Part shown: piece by piece, positions 15,280 through 22,488 of the stretch
How positions within the stretch are numbered: the stretch's first letter is position 1
Layout of the letters: each line of letters starts with the position of its first letter
Source of the DNA: JBPCMN01 sp013695115
GTDB lineage: Bacteria > Actinomycetota > Acidimicrobiia > IMCC26256 > JACDBD01
Reading direction: 5' to 3'
Length of the DNA: 64,000 nucleotides
NCBI GenBank assembly: GCA_051002235.1
Contig: JBPCMN010000021.1
Span: 1 to 64,000 of the forward strand
Notes under the pieces: model-generated
What the model was told of the DNA's origin: nothing
Databases searched by the model: none
The model's input: the letters and a program-made list of their open reading frames with translations, nothing else
Translations under genes and position numbers: made by a program

Positions 15280-15425
15280 TTCGAGGCGGCTTCGCCTTCG
15301 GCGGGGGCGTCGTCGCCCGTCCCGTTCGCCCACCCGAAGATCGCGCTCCAGACCGCGCCGGCGAACATGATCGCCACCGGAAGCACGAGGACCATCACGA
15401 TCACGATGATGACGGCGCCGGCCAT
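15276..15425 (-). CDS. Small 49-aa single-pass membrane protein
   Basis: ATG 15425 to TGA 15276. The sequence is MAGAVIIVIVMVLVLPVAIM and then FAGAVWSAIFGWANG with an acidic, Ala-rich tail ending EGEAASK. One strongly hydrophobic helix occupies residues 4-26, with the tail probably cytosolic. AGGCG lies just upstream of the ATG. Its TGA overlaps the GTG of the dienelactone hydrolase by 4 bp, which supports real translation. No family recognised; a membrane anchor or helper of the hydrolase is possible but speculative. Confidence 0.6.
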   Translation of the reverse strand: MAGAVIIVIVMVLVLPVAIMFAGAVWSAIFGWANGTGDDAPAEGEAASK

Positions 15426-15570
15426 CTCTATCGCCTCGTCGTTCGCGCGTCAGCTGCGTGTGCCCGTCGCACCGCCAGAAGTTACCGAAACCGGCCCGGG
15501 GGTGCTTGATTCCGGGCGCGCCGCCCCTCACGATCAATCGTGCGCCACTGGGGCGCGTTGGGAGGCGGAG

Positions 15571-16254
15571 ATGGACACCAGACAGTGGGAACGGCTGGCC
15601 GCGGCCACGGGCATCGTGTTCGTGATCCTGCAGGCGGCGACGGGTCCGTTGATGGGCGACTCGCCCGACTTCGACGCGGGCGCCGGTGAGATCCGGGAGT
15701 ACCTCGTCGACGACGGCGGGACCATCCTCCTGGCCACGACACTCAACGCCCTCTCGGCGTTCTTCTTCATCTGGTTCCTCGGAAGCCTGCGGTCGGTGCT
15801 CCGAGTCGCCGAGGGGGGGGCAGGGCGCTTGAGCGCGACGGCGTTCGGAGCCGGCCTCGTCACCATCGCCCTGGCGGTGGGAGCGAGCGTCCCGATCACC
15901 GCGTTCGCGTGGGAGGACACCGCGGCCGTGGCCGAGGACGGTCTCCTGCGGGTGGCGTGGAACCTCAATTTCCTCGCGTTCACGCCGCTGGGCGCAACCG
16001 GCGCGGCTTTCATCCTCGCGGTCACCGTCCTGATCTTCCGGACCCGGCTGTTCCCGGCTTGGGTCGGATGGTTCGGCCTGCTCTCGGGGGTCGTGCAGCT
16101 GGTCGGCGTGTTCGGCATGGTGGCGGACGACTACGACAGTCCCCTGGGCCTGTTCAGCTTCGGCGGCTACGTGACCACGATGCTGTTCATCCTCATCGTG
16201 AGCATCTACATGGTGATCGAGCTCGGCGGGAACCGAACGGCCGCAGCGAAGTAG
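15571..16254 (+). CDS. Six-helix membrane protein, DUF4386-like
   Basis: 227 aa with hydrophobic helices near residues 10-28, 50-75, 88-112, 125-150, 160-180 and 195-218. The N-terminus WERLAAATGIVFVILQAATG and the segment LGSLRSVLRVAEGG between helices 2 and 3 resemble DUF4386-type proteins of actinobacteria, for which no function is known. ATG 15571 has GGAGGCGGAG immediately upstream. It stands alone, divergent from the dienelactone hydrolase pair and convergent with the Mo-hydroxylase-like gene 4 bp away. Confidence 0.75.
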   Translation: MDTRQWERLAAATGIVFVILQAATGPLMGDSPDFDAGAGEIREYLVDDGGTILLATTLNALSAFFFIWFLGSLRSVLRVAEGGAGRLSATAFGAGLVTIALAVGASVPITAFAWEDTAAVAEDGLLRVAWNLNFLAFTPLGATGAAFILAVTVLIFRTRLFPAWVGWFGLLSGVVQLVGVFGMVADDYDSPLGLFSFGGYVTTMLFILIVSIYMVIELGGNRTAAAK

Positions 16255-16258
16255 CTGC

Positions 16259-17977
16259 CTAGCGGCGGAGTCGGCGCGCGGCTCGGGTCTCCCTCGCCGG
16301 GAACCACTCGGGCCGCGTGCCCTCCGCGTCGGTGAGCGCGTTCCAAGTAGCGGCCGCGACCGCGGCGAACACCGCGTCCGACGCCCGCTCGAGCGGCGGA
16401 CCGGGATCGTCCACGACCTCGACGTCGATCGGGGGCGTGTCCTTGGCCCGGATGATGCCGAACGACCGGATGGTGAGGTCGTGGACCTCGCCGGTCTCGG
16501 GATCGACGGCGATGCCCTCCGACAGGACCCAGCCGAGCGCCATGTGGGCTGCCCCGGTGGCGTACGAGCGCAACACGACCTCGTCGAGCGGGTCGCCCGC
16601 GGCCACCCGCACCTCGACCCGCTCGACGGCCCCGGTGGCGGAGTCGATCACCACTCGGGCGCCGGCGAGCGCGCCGCTCGGCGCGGGGGCACACGCGTGG
16701 AGGAGCACGGCGGCGGCCCGTTCATCGCGCAGCAGATCGGCGCGCTCGACGCCCGCCTCGGTCAGCGCTCCCTCGAGCAGCACGACGTGCTCGGCCAAGC
16801 CGGCGGCGCGCAGCCGGTTGCCCGTCGGCGGTCCGGGGACGTCGGCGAGCTCCCAGTCGGCCTCGACGCTGACCCGGTAGGGCCAGCTCGCTACCGGTGA
16901 CAGGAAGGCGTGCGATCCGCCGCGTGCGACGGCGCCGGCGACGGTGACCCGCCCGTCTTCGGCGACCGCGCTCGCCGCCATGGGCGACCGCTTCGGACCG
17001 AGGCGCACGACGTCCTCGCGGGACAGGACGACCCGCACCGCCCGCCCGGTCTCGTCCGCGAGCTCACGGGCGGCGACCGCCACCGGTGACGATTCCTTCC
17101 CGCCGAATGCGCCCCCGTTGGCGAGAGGCGTCGCCGGCTCGCCACCGGGCTCGCACCACGACGCGTCGGGCTCGAGGTACGCGGGCTCGACCCATCCGGT
17201 GGCGAGGCGTACGCCCCCGGCCGGGAGATCCGGCAACGCCAGCGGGGGCCGCTCGTCGATCGTCGTGCGCCGGCCCTGCACCTTGGCGGCTCGGGCCCGG
17301 ACCTCCAGGAGCGAGTCGGCCACCACCCAACGCAGGCCGGCGGCCTCGGTCGCGGGCGCGTCCGATCCCGGGGGCAGGGGCACGGCGACGAGGGCGTCCC
17401 GGTGCGCGACGTCGTCGGCGAACCCACCGCCGCCGAGCGGGACGTCGGATCCCACCCGCTGGGGCACACCACCCTCGAGCGCGGCGCGCTCGGCGGCGGC
17501 GTCGGGATCGCGCCGCGCCGGGGTCGGCAACGGCTCGGTCGCGGCCGCGATCGCGTCGTAGACCGTGCGCCAGCCGGTGCACCGGCAGAGATGGGCAGCC
17601 AGGGCGCGATCGAGGTCCACCGCGCTCGTCCGGCCCTTCGAGATCATCGCCGCCGCCCGCATGACGATCCCGGGAGTGCAGAAGCCGCACTGCGAACCGC
17701 CGGTGGCGACGAATCCGTCAGCGAGAGCGGCACGGTCGGCGACGTCGAGGCCCTCAACCGTGGTCACCGACCGGTCGGCGACCCGCGCCGCCGGTGTCAC
17801 ACACGCCACCCGGGGATCGCCGTCGACCAACACCGTGCAGCAGCCGCACTGCCCCTGGGGCGCGCAGCCGTCCTTGACCGAGGTCAGGTCCAGGCGCTCG
17901 CGGAGGACCGAGAGCAGCGACTCGCCCGGCGCCGCGTCCACCTCGACGGGCGTGCTGTTGCAGACGAAGGAGAGCAC
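16259..17977 (-). CDS. Fused 2Fe-2S / compact molybdopterin-hydroxylase-like protein
   Basis: 572 aa. Residues 1-155 are a complete small subunit of the xanthine dehydrogenase family: plant-type cluster GCAPQGQCGCC...C and second cluster GSQCGFCTPG plus AAHLCRCTGW. The remaining ~415 aa match the molybdopterin subunit (usually over 700 aa): hammerhead-like start GGGGFADDVAHRDALVAVPL, cofactor segment NGGAFGGKESSP, GRAVRVVLSRED and a C-terminal IRAKDTPPIDVEVVDD. Where family members carry the catalytic Glu (GxGEP) this protein reads DPGPPLERASD, so the Glu appears deleted. It may be an electron-transfer or binding derivative, or inactive. Isolated; no FAD subunit or maturation gene nearby. Confidence 0.75.
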   Translation of the reverse strand: MLSFVCNSTPVEVDAAPGESLLSVLRERLDLTSVKDGCAPQGQCGCCTVLVDGDPRVACVTPAARVADRSVTTVEGLDVADRAALADGFVATGGSQCGFCTPGIVMRAAAMISKGRTSAVDLDRALAAHLCRCTGWRTVYDAIAAATEPLPTPARRDPDAAAERAALEGGVPQRVGSDVPLGGGGFADDVAHRDALVAVPLPPGSDAPATEAAGLRWVVADSLLEVRARAAKVQGRRTTIDERPPLALPDLPAGGVRLATGWVEPAYLEPDASWCEPGGEPATPLANGGAFGGKESSPVAVAARELADETGRAVRVVLSREDVVRLGPKRSPMAASAVAEDGRVTVAGAVARGGSHAFLSPVASWPYRVSVEADWELADVPGPPTGNRLRAAGLAEHVVLLEGALTEAGVERADLLRDERAAAVLLHACAPAPSGALAGARVVIDSATGAVERVEVRVAAGDPLDEVVLRSYATGAAHMALGWVLSEGIAVDPETGEVHDLTIRSFGIIRAKDTPPIDVEVVDDPGPPLERASDAVFAAVAAATWNALTDAEGTRPEWFPARETRAARRLRR

Positions 17978-17992
17978 CGGGCTCAGGATAAG

Positions 17993-18025
17993 GAACGGGC
18001 GCCGCCTCGTCGGCGGCGCCCGTTC
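17993..18025 (-). terminator. Strong hairpin terminator after the histone-like gene
   Basis: GAACGGGCGCCGCC (17993-18006) pairs exactly with GGCGGCGCCCGTTC (18012-18025) around the loop TCGTC: 14 bp, almost all GC. It lies 29 bp past the histone-like stop codon and 16 bp before the start of the next minus-strand gene. No T-tract, as is common in high-GC actinobacteria. Confidence 0.75.
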
Positions 18026-18053
18026 GGACTACCCGAAATGCCGGGTGTTGCCG

Positions 18054-18614
18054 CTAGCGGCGACGCTTCCTCGTCGCGCGCCGCTTGGCGGGCTTGCGGG
18101 CGGCCTTGCGCTTGGCCGGGCGCTTCTTCGCGGTCCGGCGCTTGGCCGGCTTGCGGGTGGCCTTGCGCTTCTTCGTCCCGCGCTTCTTCGTGGCCCGCTT
18201 CTTCGTCGTCCGCCGCTTGGCGGTCTTCCGGGTCGCCTTGCGCTTGGTCGTGCGCCGCTTCGCCGCCTTGCGGGCGGGCTTGCGGGTCGCCTTGCGCTTG
18301 GCCGGGCGCTTCTTCGCAGTCCGGCGCTTGGCCGGCTTGCGCGCCGGTGCCTTCTTACGCTTCGAAACCTTCTTCTTGGCAGCCTTGCGCTTCTTCGCCG
18401 GGCGCTTCTTCACCGCCTTCTTCGGCGCCGCCGGTGCCGACTCACCCGACTCCCACGGCCGCCGCTCGAACGGCGGTGGCGAGGAAGCCGGTGGCGAGGA
18501 AGGCGGCGGTGGCGAGGAAGGCGGGGTTGCCGGCGGCGGCCAGGTGCCTCCGCCCGAGTCTCCCCCTCCGCCGGAGCCTCCCGGTCCGGACGAGGGCGGC
18601 CAATTGGGTGTCAT
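18054..18614 (-). CDS. Histone H1-like Lys/Arg/Ala-rich DNA-binding protein
   Basis: 186 aa in two parts. Residues 1-62 are Pro/Gly/Ser-rich with Trp (MTPNWPPSSGPGGSGGGG...). From about residue 63 to the end the sequence is built from short basic units such as KRxAKKRPAK, KPAKRRTAKK and TKRKATRK, resembling eukaryotic H1 tails and the basic domains of actinobacterial HupB/Hc1-like nucleoid proteins. It lacks an HU fold, so it probably binds DNA or RNA through charge alone. ATG 18614 has an excellent GAGGAGGT site. A 52-bp direct repeat within the gene encodes duplicated units, so repeat number may vary between strains. Confidence 0.7.
   Translation of the reverse strand: MTPNWPPSSGPGGSGGGGDSGGGTWPPPATPPSSPPPPSSPPASSPPPFERRPWESGESAPAAPKKAVKKRPAKKRKAAKKKVSKRKKAPARKPAKRRTAKKRPAKRKATRKPARKAAKRRTTKRKATRKTAKRRTTKKRATKKRGTKKRKATRKPAKRRTAKKRPAKRKAARKPAKRRATRKRRR
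18104..18341 (-). repeat. 52-bp direct repeats inside the histone-like gene
   Basis: 18104-18155 and 18290-18341 are identical except for one base (G/A in TTCGCGGTCC versus TTCGCAGTCC), spaced 186 bp apart in frame. Such near-perfect repeats allow in-frame expansion or loss and could also cause assembly collapse. Confidence 0.8.
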
Positions 18615-18703
18615 CGAGTACCTCCTCGGCGAACGCCGCGTGAGTCACCAACAGCTTCAACGCAAAGCCTTGCACGAACGTCCCCCGCGATGCGAGGACC
18701 CCA

Positions 18704-18779
18704 TCTCTTCTGGTCGCGCTCGCTTCGCTCGCCGCTCCCGCACGCGCCCGATGATCCGGGGGCGGGGAACCCCGCCCCC
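18704..18779 (-). repeat. Intergenic palindromic repeat, copy D
   Basis: On the minus strand: hairpin GGGGGCGGG-GTTC-CCCGCCCCC (18758-18779), a linker, then GGGAGCGGCGAGCG-AA-GCGAGCGCGACC and AGAAGAG followed by an ATG. It shares GAGCGGCGAGCG and GAGCGCGACCA(A)AGAAG with copies B and C. It lies about 90 bp upstream of the histone-like start. The ATG that follows opens only a 15-codon reading frame. The 259-bp spacer 18615-18873 holds no other gene that I can support. Confidence 0.55.
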
Positions 18780-18827
18780 TGCCGGTGGATGGCAGCTCCG
18801 TGAGCGCTCGGGTCCTGGCTGAGCGCG

Positions 18828-18856
18828 AAACGGCCCCGCCTCAGGCGGGGCCGTTT
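18828..18856. terminator. Hairpin terminator downstream of the ErpA-like gene
   Basis: AAACGGCCCCGCC (18828-18840) and GGCGGGGCCGTTT (18844-18856) form a 13-bp perfect stem with loop TCA, 17 bp after the TGA at 18874 of the minus-strand gene. A/T runs flank both sides, so it could work in either direction. Confidence 0.75.
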
Positions 18857-18873
18857 TCGAGCCGGTCAGCGGG

Positions 18874-19194
18874 TCAGCTGAACGACTGTCCACAGCCGCA
18901 GGTGCGGCTGACATTGGGGTTGTTGATGGTGAAGCCGGCGCCCTGGAGCCCGTCCTTGTAGTCGAGCGAGGCGCCCGTCAGGTACTGATCGCTGGCCGGG
19001 TCGGTCACCACTCTGATCCCGCCCTGCTCGGCGGCGATGTCCTCGGCGGTGACGTCGGTGTCGAAGAACATCTCGTAGCTGAGACCCGAACACCCCCCGG
19101 GGCGAACGGCCACGCGCAGGACCAACTCGGGATTGCCCTCGGCCTCGATCAGCTCCTTGACCTTGGTCGAAGCGGTCTCGGTCATGGTCAGCAT
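18874..19194 (-). CDS. HesB/IscA-family Fe-S carrier (ErpA-like)
   Basis: 106 aa, an A-type iron-sulfur carrier. The three ligand cysteines are in place: Cys35 (RPGGCSGLSYEMFFD) and the C-terminal pair Cys99/Cys101 (RTCGCGQSFS), with DYKDGLQGAGFTINNPN between. It accepts a cluster from the SUF scaffold and passes it to apo-proteins. Start ATG 19194 or ATG 19185. It lies 28 bp downstream of a SufR-like regulator on the same strand, with the Mrp Fe-S carrier divergent, forming an Fe-S block. Confidence 0.92.
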   Translation of the reverse strand: MLTMTETASTKVKELIEAEGNPELVLRVAVRPGGCSGLSYEMFFDTDVTAEDIAAEQGGIRVVTDPASDQYLTGASLDYKDGLQGAGFTINNPNVSRTCGCGQSFS

Positions 19195-19222
19195 GTCGTC
19201 TCCCGCGGTTCAGCCAACAGGG

Positions 19223-19894
19223 TCATGATACCCGGTCGGCGGTCGAAACCGTCACGTGGCACGGCTCGTGGTCGTACAACGTGGCGAACTCCTCCACTGT
19301 TCCCCCACCCACCTGATCGACCACGCCCTCGCACAAGCCGCGGTGGAGGTTGCACACGAGCTCGGGGTAGGCCTCGGCGAGCTCGCGGAACGGGCAGTGC
19401 AGGAAGTGGATGCGCGTCGACCCCTCGTACTCGCCGTCGGCGGCCTCGGCGGTGGGCTCGAATCCCAGGCGGCTCAACTCGCCCTCGAGCGCCTTGAGGC
19501 AGCTGCGGCTGCGGGTGCGCCGGCCGGCATCAACCCCCCAGGCGTGGCCGGTGTCGGCGGCGTCGTCGGCGTCGGCGCCGATCCGCTCGGCCATCGCCGC
19601 CATCAGCCCGGCGAGCAGCGCGTGGGCGGGCGGGTCGAAGCCGAGGCTGGGGGCGCCGTCGGCCAGGAAGTAGAGGTGATGGGGCCGCCCGACGGTGCCG
19701 CGGTGGACGACCTCGACGTCGACGAGCTCGGCCTCCCGGAGCCGCTCGAGGTGCAGGCGGACGGTATTGGCGTGCAGCCCGAGCCGGTCGGCCAGGTCGT
19801 GGGCGGACAGCGCCGCCGTCGACGTGGCCAGCTCGCGGTAGAGAGTGAAGCGGGTCTCGTCGCCCAGCGCCTTGAGCACGGTGAGCTGGTCCAT
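19223..19894 (-). CDS. SufR-like Fe-S-sensing transcriptional regulator
   Basis: 223 aa. The N-terminal winged HTH is ArsR/DeoR-like (LTVLKALGDETRFTLYRELATS, LADRLGLHANTVRLHLERLREAELV). The C-terminal half has a Cys cluster, CPFRELAEAYPELVC, CNLHRGLC and a last Cys in HEPCHV; SufR-type repressors bind a 4Fe-4S cluster through such residues and release suf operons when the cluster is lost. Spacing (x13, x6, x23) differs from cyanobacterial SufR, so the ligand set is uncertain. Placement upstream of an ErpA-like gene and divergent from mrp supports the role. The divergent spacer 19895-19973 is AT-rich and is the likely operator. Confidence 0.7.
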   Translation of the reverse strand: MDQLTVLKALGDETRFTLYRELATSTAALSAHDLADRLGLHANTVRLHLERLREAELVDVEVVHRGTVGRPHHLYFLADGAPSLGFDPPAHALLAGLMAAMAERIGADADDAADTGHAWGVDAGRRTRSRSCLKALEGELSRLGFEPTAEAADGEYEGSTRIHFLHCPFRELAEAYPELVCNLHRGLCEGVVDQVGGGTVEEFATLYDHEPCHVTVSTADRVS

Positions 19895-19973
19895 CGCAGA
19901 TTGACGCTAGCCCCGGAGGGGCATATTTTCAAGACGAGCATTGGTTTTATTGGTCAGTGACTCGAGACGGCCT
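19895..19973. promoter_or_regulatory. Divergent AT-rich promoter region, SufR-like / mrp
   Basis: 79 bp containing CATATTTTCAAGACGAG and TTGGTTTTATTGG, much less GC-rich than its surroundings. On the minus strand TTGAAAATATG and on the plus strand TTTTATT are the best -10-like elements. No perfect dyad was found. Probable site of regulation for both directions. Confidence 0.45.
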
Positions 19974-21209
19974 ATGACCTTCCGCACCCCCGATCCCGAC
20001 GACCCCGGCGCGCCCGTCCACGAGGCGATCGCCGGGCCTCCGCCGAACCCCGACGAGGTGCGGCGCATGCTCGAGGGCGTGATCGACCCCGAGCTCGGCG
20101 CCAGCATCGTCGACCTCGGCATGGTGAAGGACGTTCGGGTCGACGACGGCGGCGCGGTCACGGTGAAGGTCGCGTTGACGACCGCCGGTTGCCCCCTGCG
20201 GGGCCAGATCAAGAGCGACGTCGAGTCGAAGGTGCGGGGGCTGCGCGGCGTCACCGCCGTCGACGTCGAGTACGGCGAGATGACCCAGGAGGAGCGCTCC
20301 GCGGTCATGCAGCGGGCGCGGTGGGAGGCCAAGGAGAACGCGCCCGACACGATGGTGCCGTCGTCGACGCGGGTGCTGGCGGTCGCCAGTGGCAAGGGTG
20401 GCGTGGGGAAGTCGTCGGTCACGGTGAACCTCGCCGCCGCGCTGGCGGCGCAGGGCCGCACCGTTGGCGTCCTCGACGCCGACATCTGGGGGTTCAGCGT
20501 CCCCCGCATGCTCGGGGTAGAGGGACGATTGGGCGGCTCGGACGGGAAGATCGACCCCAACACGGTCGAGGTGCCGAACCTCGACGAGCCCGGCGGCCCC
20601 CCGGGGCTGATCAAGGTCATCTCGATGGGCTTCCTCGTCGACGACGAAGGCACCGCGCTCATGTGGCGCGGCCTGATCCTGTCCAAGGCGCTCGAGCAGT
20701 TCCTCACCGACGTGCGCTGGGGCGACATGGACTACCTGCTCATCGACATGCCGCCCGGCACCGGCGACATCCAGATGGCGCTGTCGCGGTTGCTCCCGAG
20801 CACCGAGATGCTCGTCGTGACCACGCCGGCGCTGGCGGCCCAGAAGGTCGCGGTGCGGGTAGCCGACATGGCGCGCCGTAGCTACCTGAAAGTCGTGGGC
20901 GTCCTCGAGAACATGAGCGAGTTCGTCGCGCCCGACGGATCGCGGCACCCGATCTTCGGCGAAGGCGGGGGCGCGGCCCTCGCGAGTCAGATCGGCGCAC
21001 CGTTGATCGGGCGGGTGCCGATCGAACCCGGTGTGTCCGCCGGTGGCGACACCGGCCGGCCAGCCGTGCTGGACGATCCCGAGGGACCGGCGGGGAGCGA
21101 GTTCCGCCACGTCGCCCGTCGCATCGTCGACGAGCTGCTCCCCCCGGTCGACCTCAGCAGCTGCACCGCCCGCATCTTCGAGATCGCCGAGGCCAACCTC
21201 CAGAGCTAA
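19974..21209 (+). CDS. mrp: Mrp/ApbC-family Fe-S cluster carrier ATPase
   Basis: 411 aa. The N-terminal MIP18/DUF59 domain (VIDPELGASIVDLGMVKDV, ALTTAGCPLRGQIKSDV) precedes a deviant-Walker P-loop ATPase with SGKGGVGKSSVTVNLAAALA, DADIWGFSVPRML and IDMPPGTGDIQMAL. These proteins bind and transfer 4Fe-4S clusters. The CxxC found near the C-terminus of many ApbC proteins is absent; only Cys in DLSSCTAR remains, as in many actinobacterial members. ATG 19974 was chosen over GTG 19941 because family homology begins there. Divergent from the SufR-like regulator; its stop overlaps the convergent GNAT gene by 4 bp. Confidence 0.92.
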   Translation: MTFRTPDPDDPGAPVHEAIAGPPPNPDEVRRMLEGVIDPELGASIVDLGMVKDVRVDDGGAVTVKVALTTAGCPLRGQIKSDVESKVRGLRGVTAVDVEYGEMTQEERSAVMQRARWEAKENAPDTMVPSSTRVLAVASGKGGVGKSSVTVNLAAALAAQGRTVGVLDADIWGFSVPRMLGVEGRLGGSDGKIDPNTVEVPNLDEPGGPPGLIKVISMGFLVDDEGTALMWRGLILSKALEQFLTDVRWGDMDYLLIDMPPGTGDIQMALSRLLPSTEMLVVTTPALAAQKVAVRVADMARRSYLKVVGVLENMSEFVAPDGSRHPIFGEGGGAALASQIGAPLIGRVPIEPGVSAGGDTGRPAVLDDPEGPAGSEFRHVARRIVDELLPPVDLSSCTARIFEIAEANLQS

Positions 21210-21652
21210 CGCCGCAGCACGCGAGCGAAGTGGAAGCCGGGGATGTGGAGGCCGTGGGAGAGGTAGAAGCGGTGGGCGTCGTGGCGTTGCGTCCCCGAGT
21301 CCAAGTGGAACTGATCGCAGCCGAGCCGCCCCGCCGCTTCGACCAGCCAGTCCATGAGCGCCCCGGCGTGGCCCCTCGAGCGGTACGCCTCCCGGGTGAC
21401 GAGGTCGTCGACGTAGAGGAAGTGGCCCCAGGCCAGGCTGTTGCCGAGGCGAAACCCCGCGACCGCGGCGGCGTCCTCCGCTCCCTCCTCGAACGCACCG
21501 ACGAGCCGGTAGCCCTCGGGCCGTTGCACTTCATCGACCCGGCGCACGAACTCGTCCTCGGACTCGAGATCCGTCCGCAGCTCCCGTATCGCCGCGAACC
21601 CGAGCCGCGTCTCTGCCGCTCCGAGCTCGCGGATATCAGCCATGCCCGGCAT
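21206..21652 (-). CDS. GNAT-family N-acetyltransferase
   Basis: 148 aa with the acetyl-CoA fold. Motif A is FLYVDDLVTREAYRSRGHAGALMDWLVEAAGRLGCDQFHLDSG (R-x-x-G-x-A pyrophosphate loop), followed by RHDAHRFYLSHGL, a typical motif B ending. It transfers acetyl groups to an unknown amine. Possible starts are ATG 21652 and ATG 21643, both just after the upstream MBL stop; a TTG at 21679 would overlap that gene. It ends the minus-strand run NUDIX-MBL-GNAT. Confidence 0.8.
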   Translation of the reverse strand: MPGMADIRELGAAETRLGFAAIRELRTDLESEDEFVRRVDEVQRPEGYRLVGAFEEGAEDAAAVAGFRLGNSLAWGHFLYVDDLVTREAYRSRGHAGALMDWLVEAAGRLGCDQFHLDSGTQRHDAHRFYLSHGLHIPGFHFARVLRR

Positions 21653-21663
21653 CGTGGCCAGGA

Positions 21664-22488
21664 TCAGACCAGCTTCCAAACGGATTTCACCGAGCCGCCT
21701 TCGACCTTGCCTTCGGTACGCAGCTTGAGCAGATGCGCGTGCACCTGATGCCCGGCCATCTCAAGGAGCTCGTCGGGGGTGTCGGTGTAGAGCTTGCCCA
21801 CGATGTCGGGGATCTTCACCGGGCCGTCCTTGAGCACCTTGAGGATCTGCCGCTCGCGCATCTTGCGGTGGGCGATGTACTCGTCGATCTTCGCCCGGGG
21901 CTCCTCGATCACGTCGCCGTGACCCGGGCAGATGCGGAGGGTGCGCAGCTTCCGCAGCCGCTCCAGCGACTTCATGTAGTCGATCATGCCGCCGCCGGCC
22001 TTGGGCGACACCACCGTCGTGGTGCCGTTGAGGATGTGGTCGCCGGTGAACAGCACCCGCTCCTCCTCGAGAAAGAAGCACAGGTGGTTGGGCGCGTGCC
22101 CCGGGGTGTGGATGGCCTCGAGGCCCCACTCGGTCCCGTCGATGACGGCGCCGTCGCCGATGGCGCGGTCGGGAGTCACCACGGGGTCGCGCTTCGCGAA
22201 CGCCAGTACCTCGGCGCCCGTCGCTTTCACCAGTCGGGCCGTGCCCGGCGCGTGGTCGGGATGGGTGTGGGTGAGGATGACCCACCGGACCCGCTCCTTC
22301 ATCGACGCGCCGACGATGGCATCGATGTGCTTCTTGTCGTCGGGGCCGGGGTCGATGACCGCGACCTCGTCGATGCCGACGAGGTAGGTGTTGGTCCCGG
22401 GCCCGGTCATGAAGCTGGGGTTGGGAGCGACGATCCGTCGCACGAGCGGCGAGAGCGCGCTGGGCACGCCCGGCGTCATGTCGGGCAT
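21664..22488 (-). CDS. MBL-fold metallohydrolase (LACTB2/Rv3677c type)
   Basis: 274 aa. The metallo-beta-lactamase domain shows THTHPDH (ligands for two zincs), HTPGHAPNHLCF and FTGDHIL, plus ICPGHGD. A C-terminal winged-helix-like tail (VKIPDIVGKLYTDTPDELLEMAGHQVHAHLLKLRTEGKV) is typical of LACTB2-like proteins, several of which act on RNA or thioesters. Stop/start overlap (TGATG) with the upstream NUDIX gene shows one operon. The neighbourhood (NUDIX, MBL, and further on WhiB and two ArsA ATPases) echoes the mycobacterial Rv3672c-Rv3681c region. Confidence 0.88.
   Translation of the reverse strand: MPDMTPGVPSALSPLVRRIVAPNPSFMTGPGTNTYLVGIDEVAVIDPGPDDKKHIDAIVGASMKERVRWVILTHTHPDHAPGTARLVKATGAEVLAFAKRDPVVTPDRAIGDGAVIDGTEWGLEAIHTPGHAPNHLCFFLEEERVLFTGDHILNGTTTVVSPKAGGGMIDYMKSLERLRKLRTLRICPGHGDVIEEPRAKIDEYIAHRKMRERQILKVLKDGPVKIPDIVGKLYTDTPDELLEMAGHQVHAHLLKLRTEGKVEGGSVKSVWKLV

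Noticed and set aside
18104..18341. Repeated units as a possible CRISPR array
   Set aside because: Units are in-frame coding repeats (Lys/Arg/Ala) with no unique spacers of constant length.
18442..18675. 77-codon minus-strand frame over the start of the histone-like gene
   Set aside because: It overlaps the histone-like gene in another frame, where the latter has a much better RBS and composition; the frame has no domain or plausible start context.
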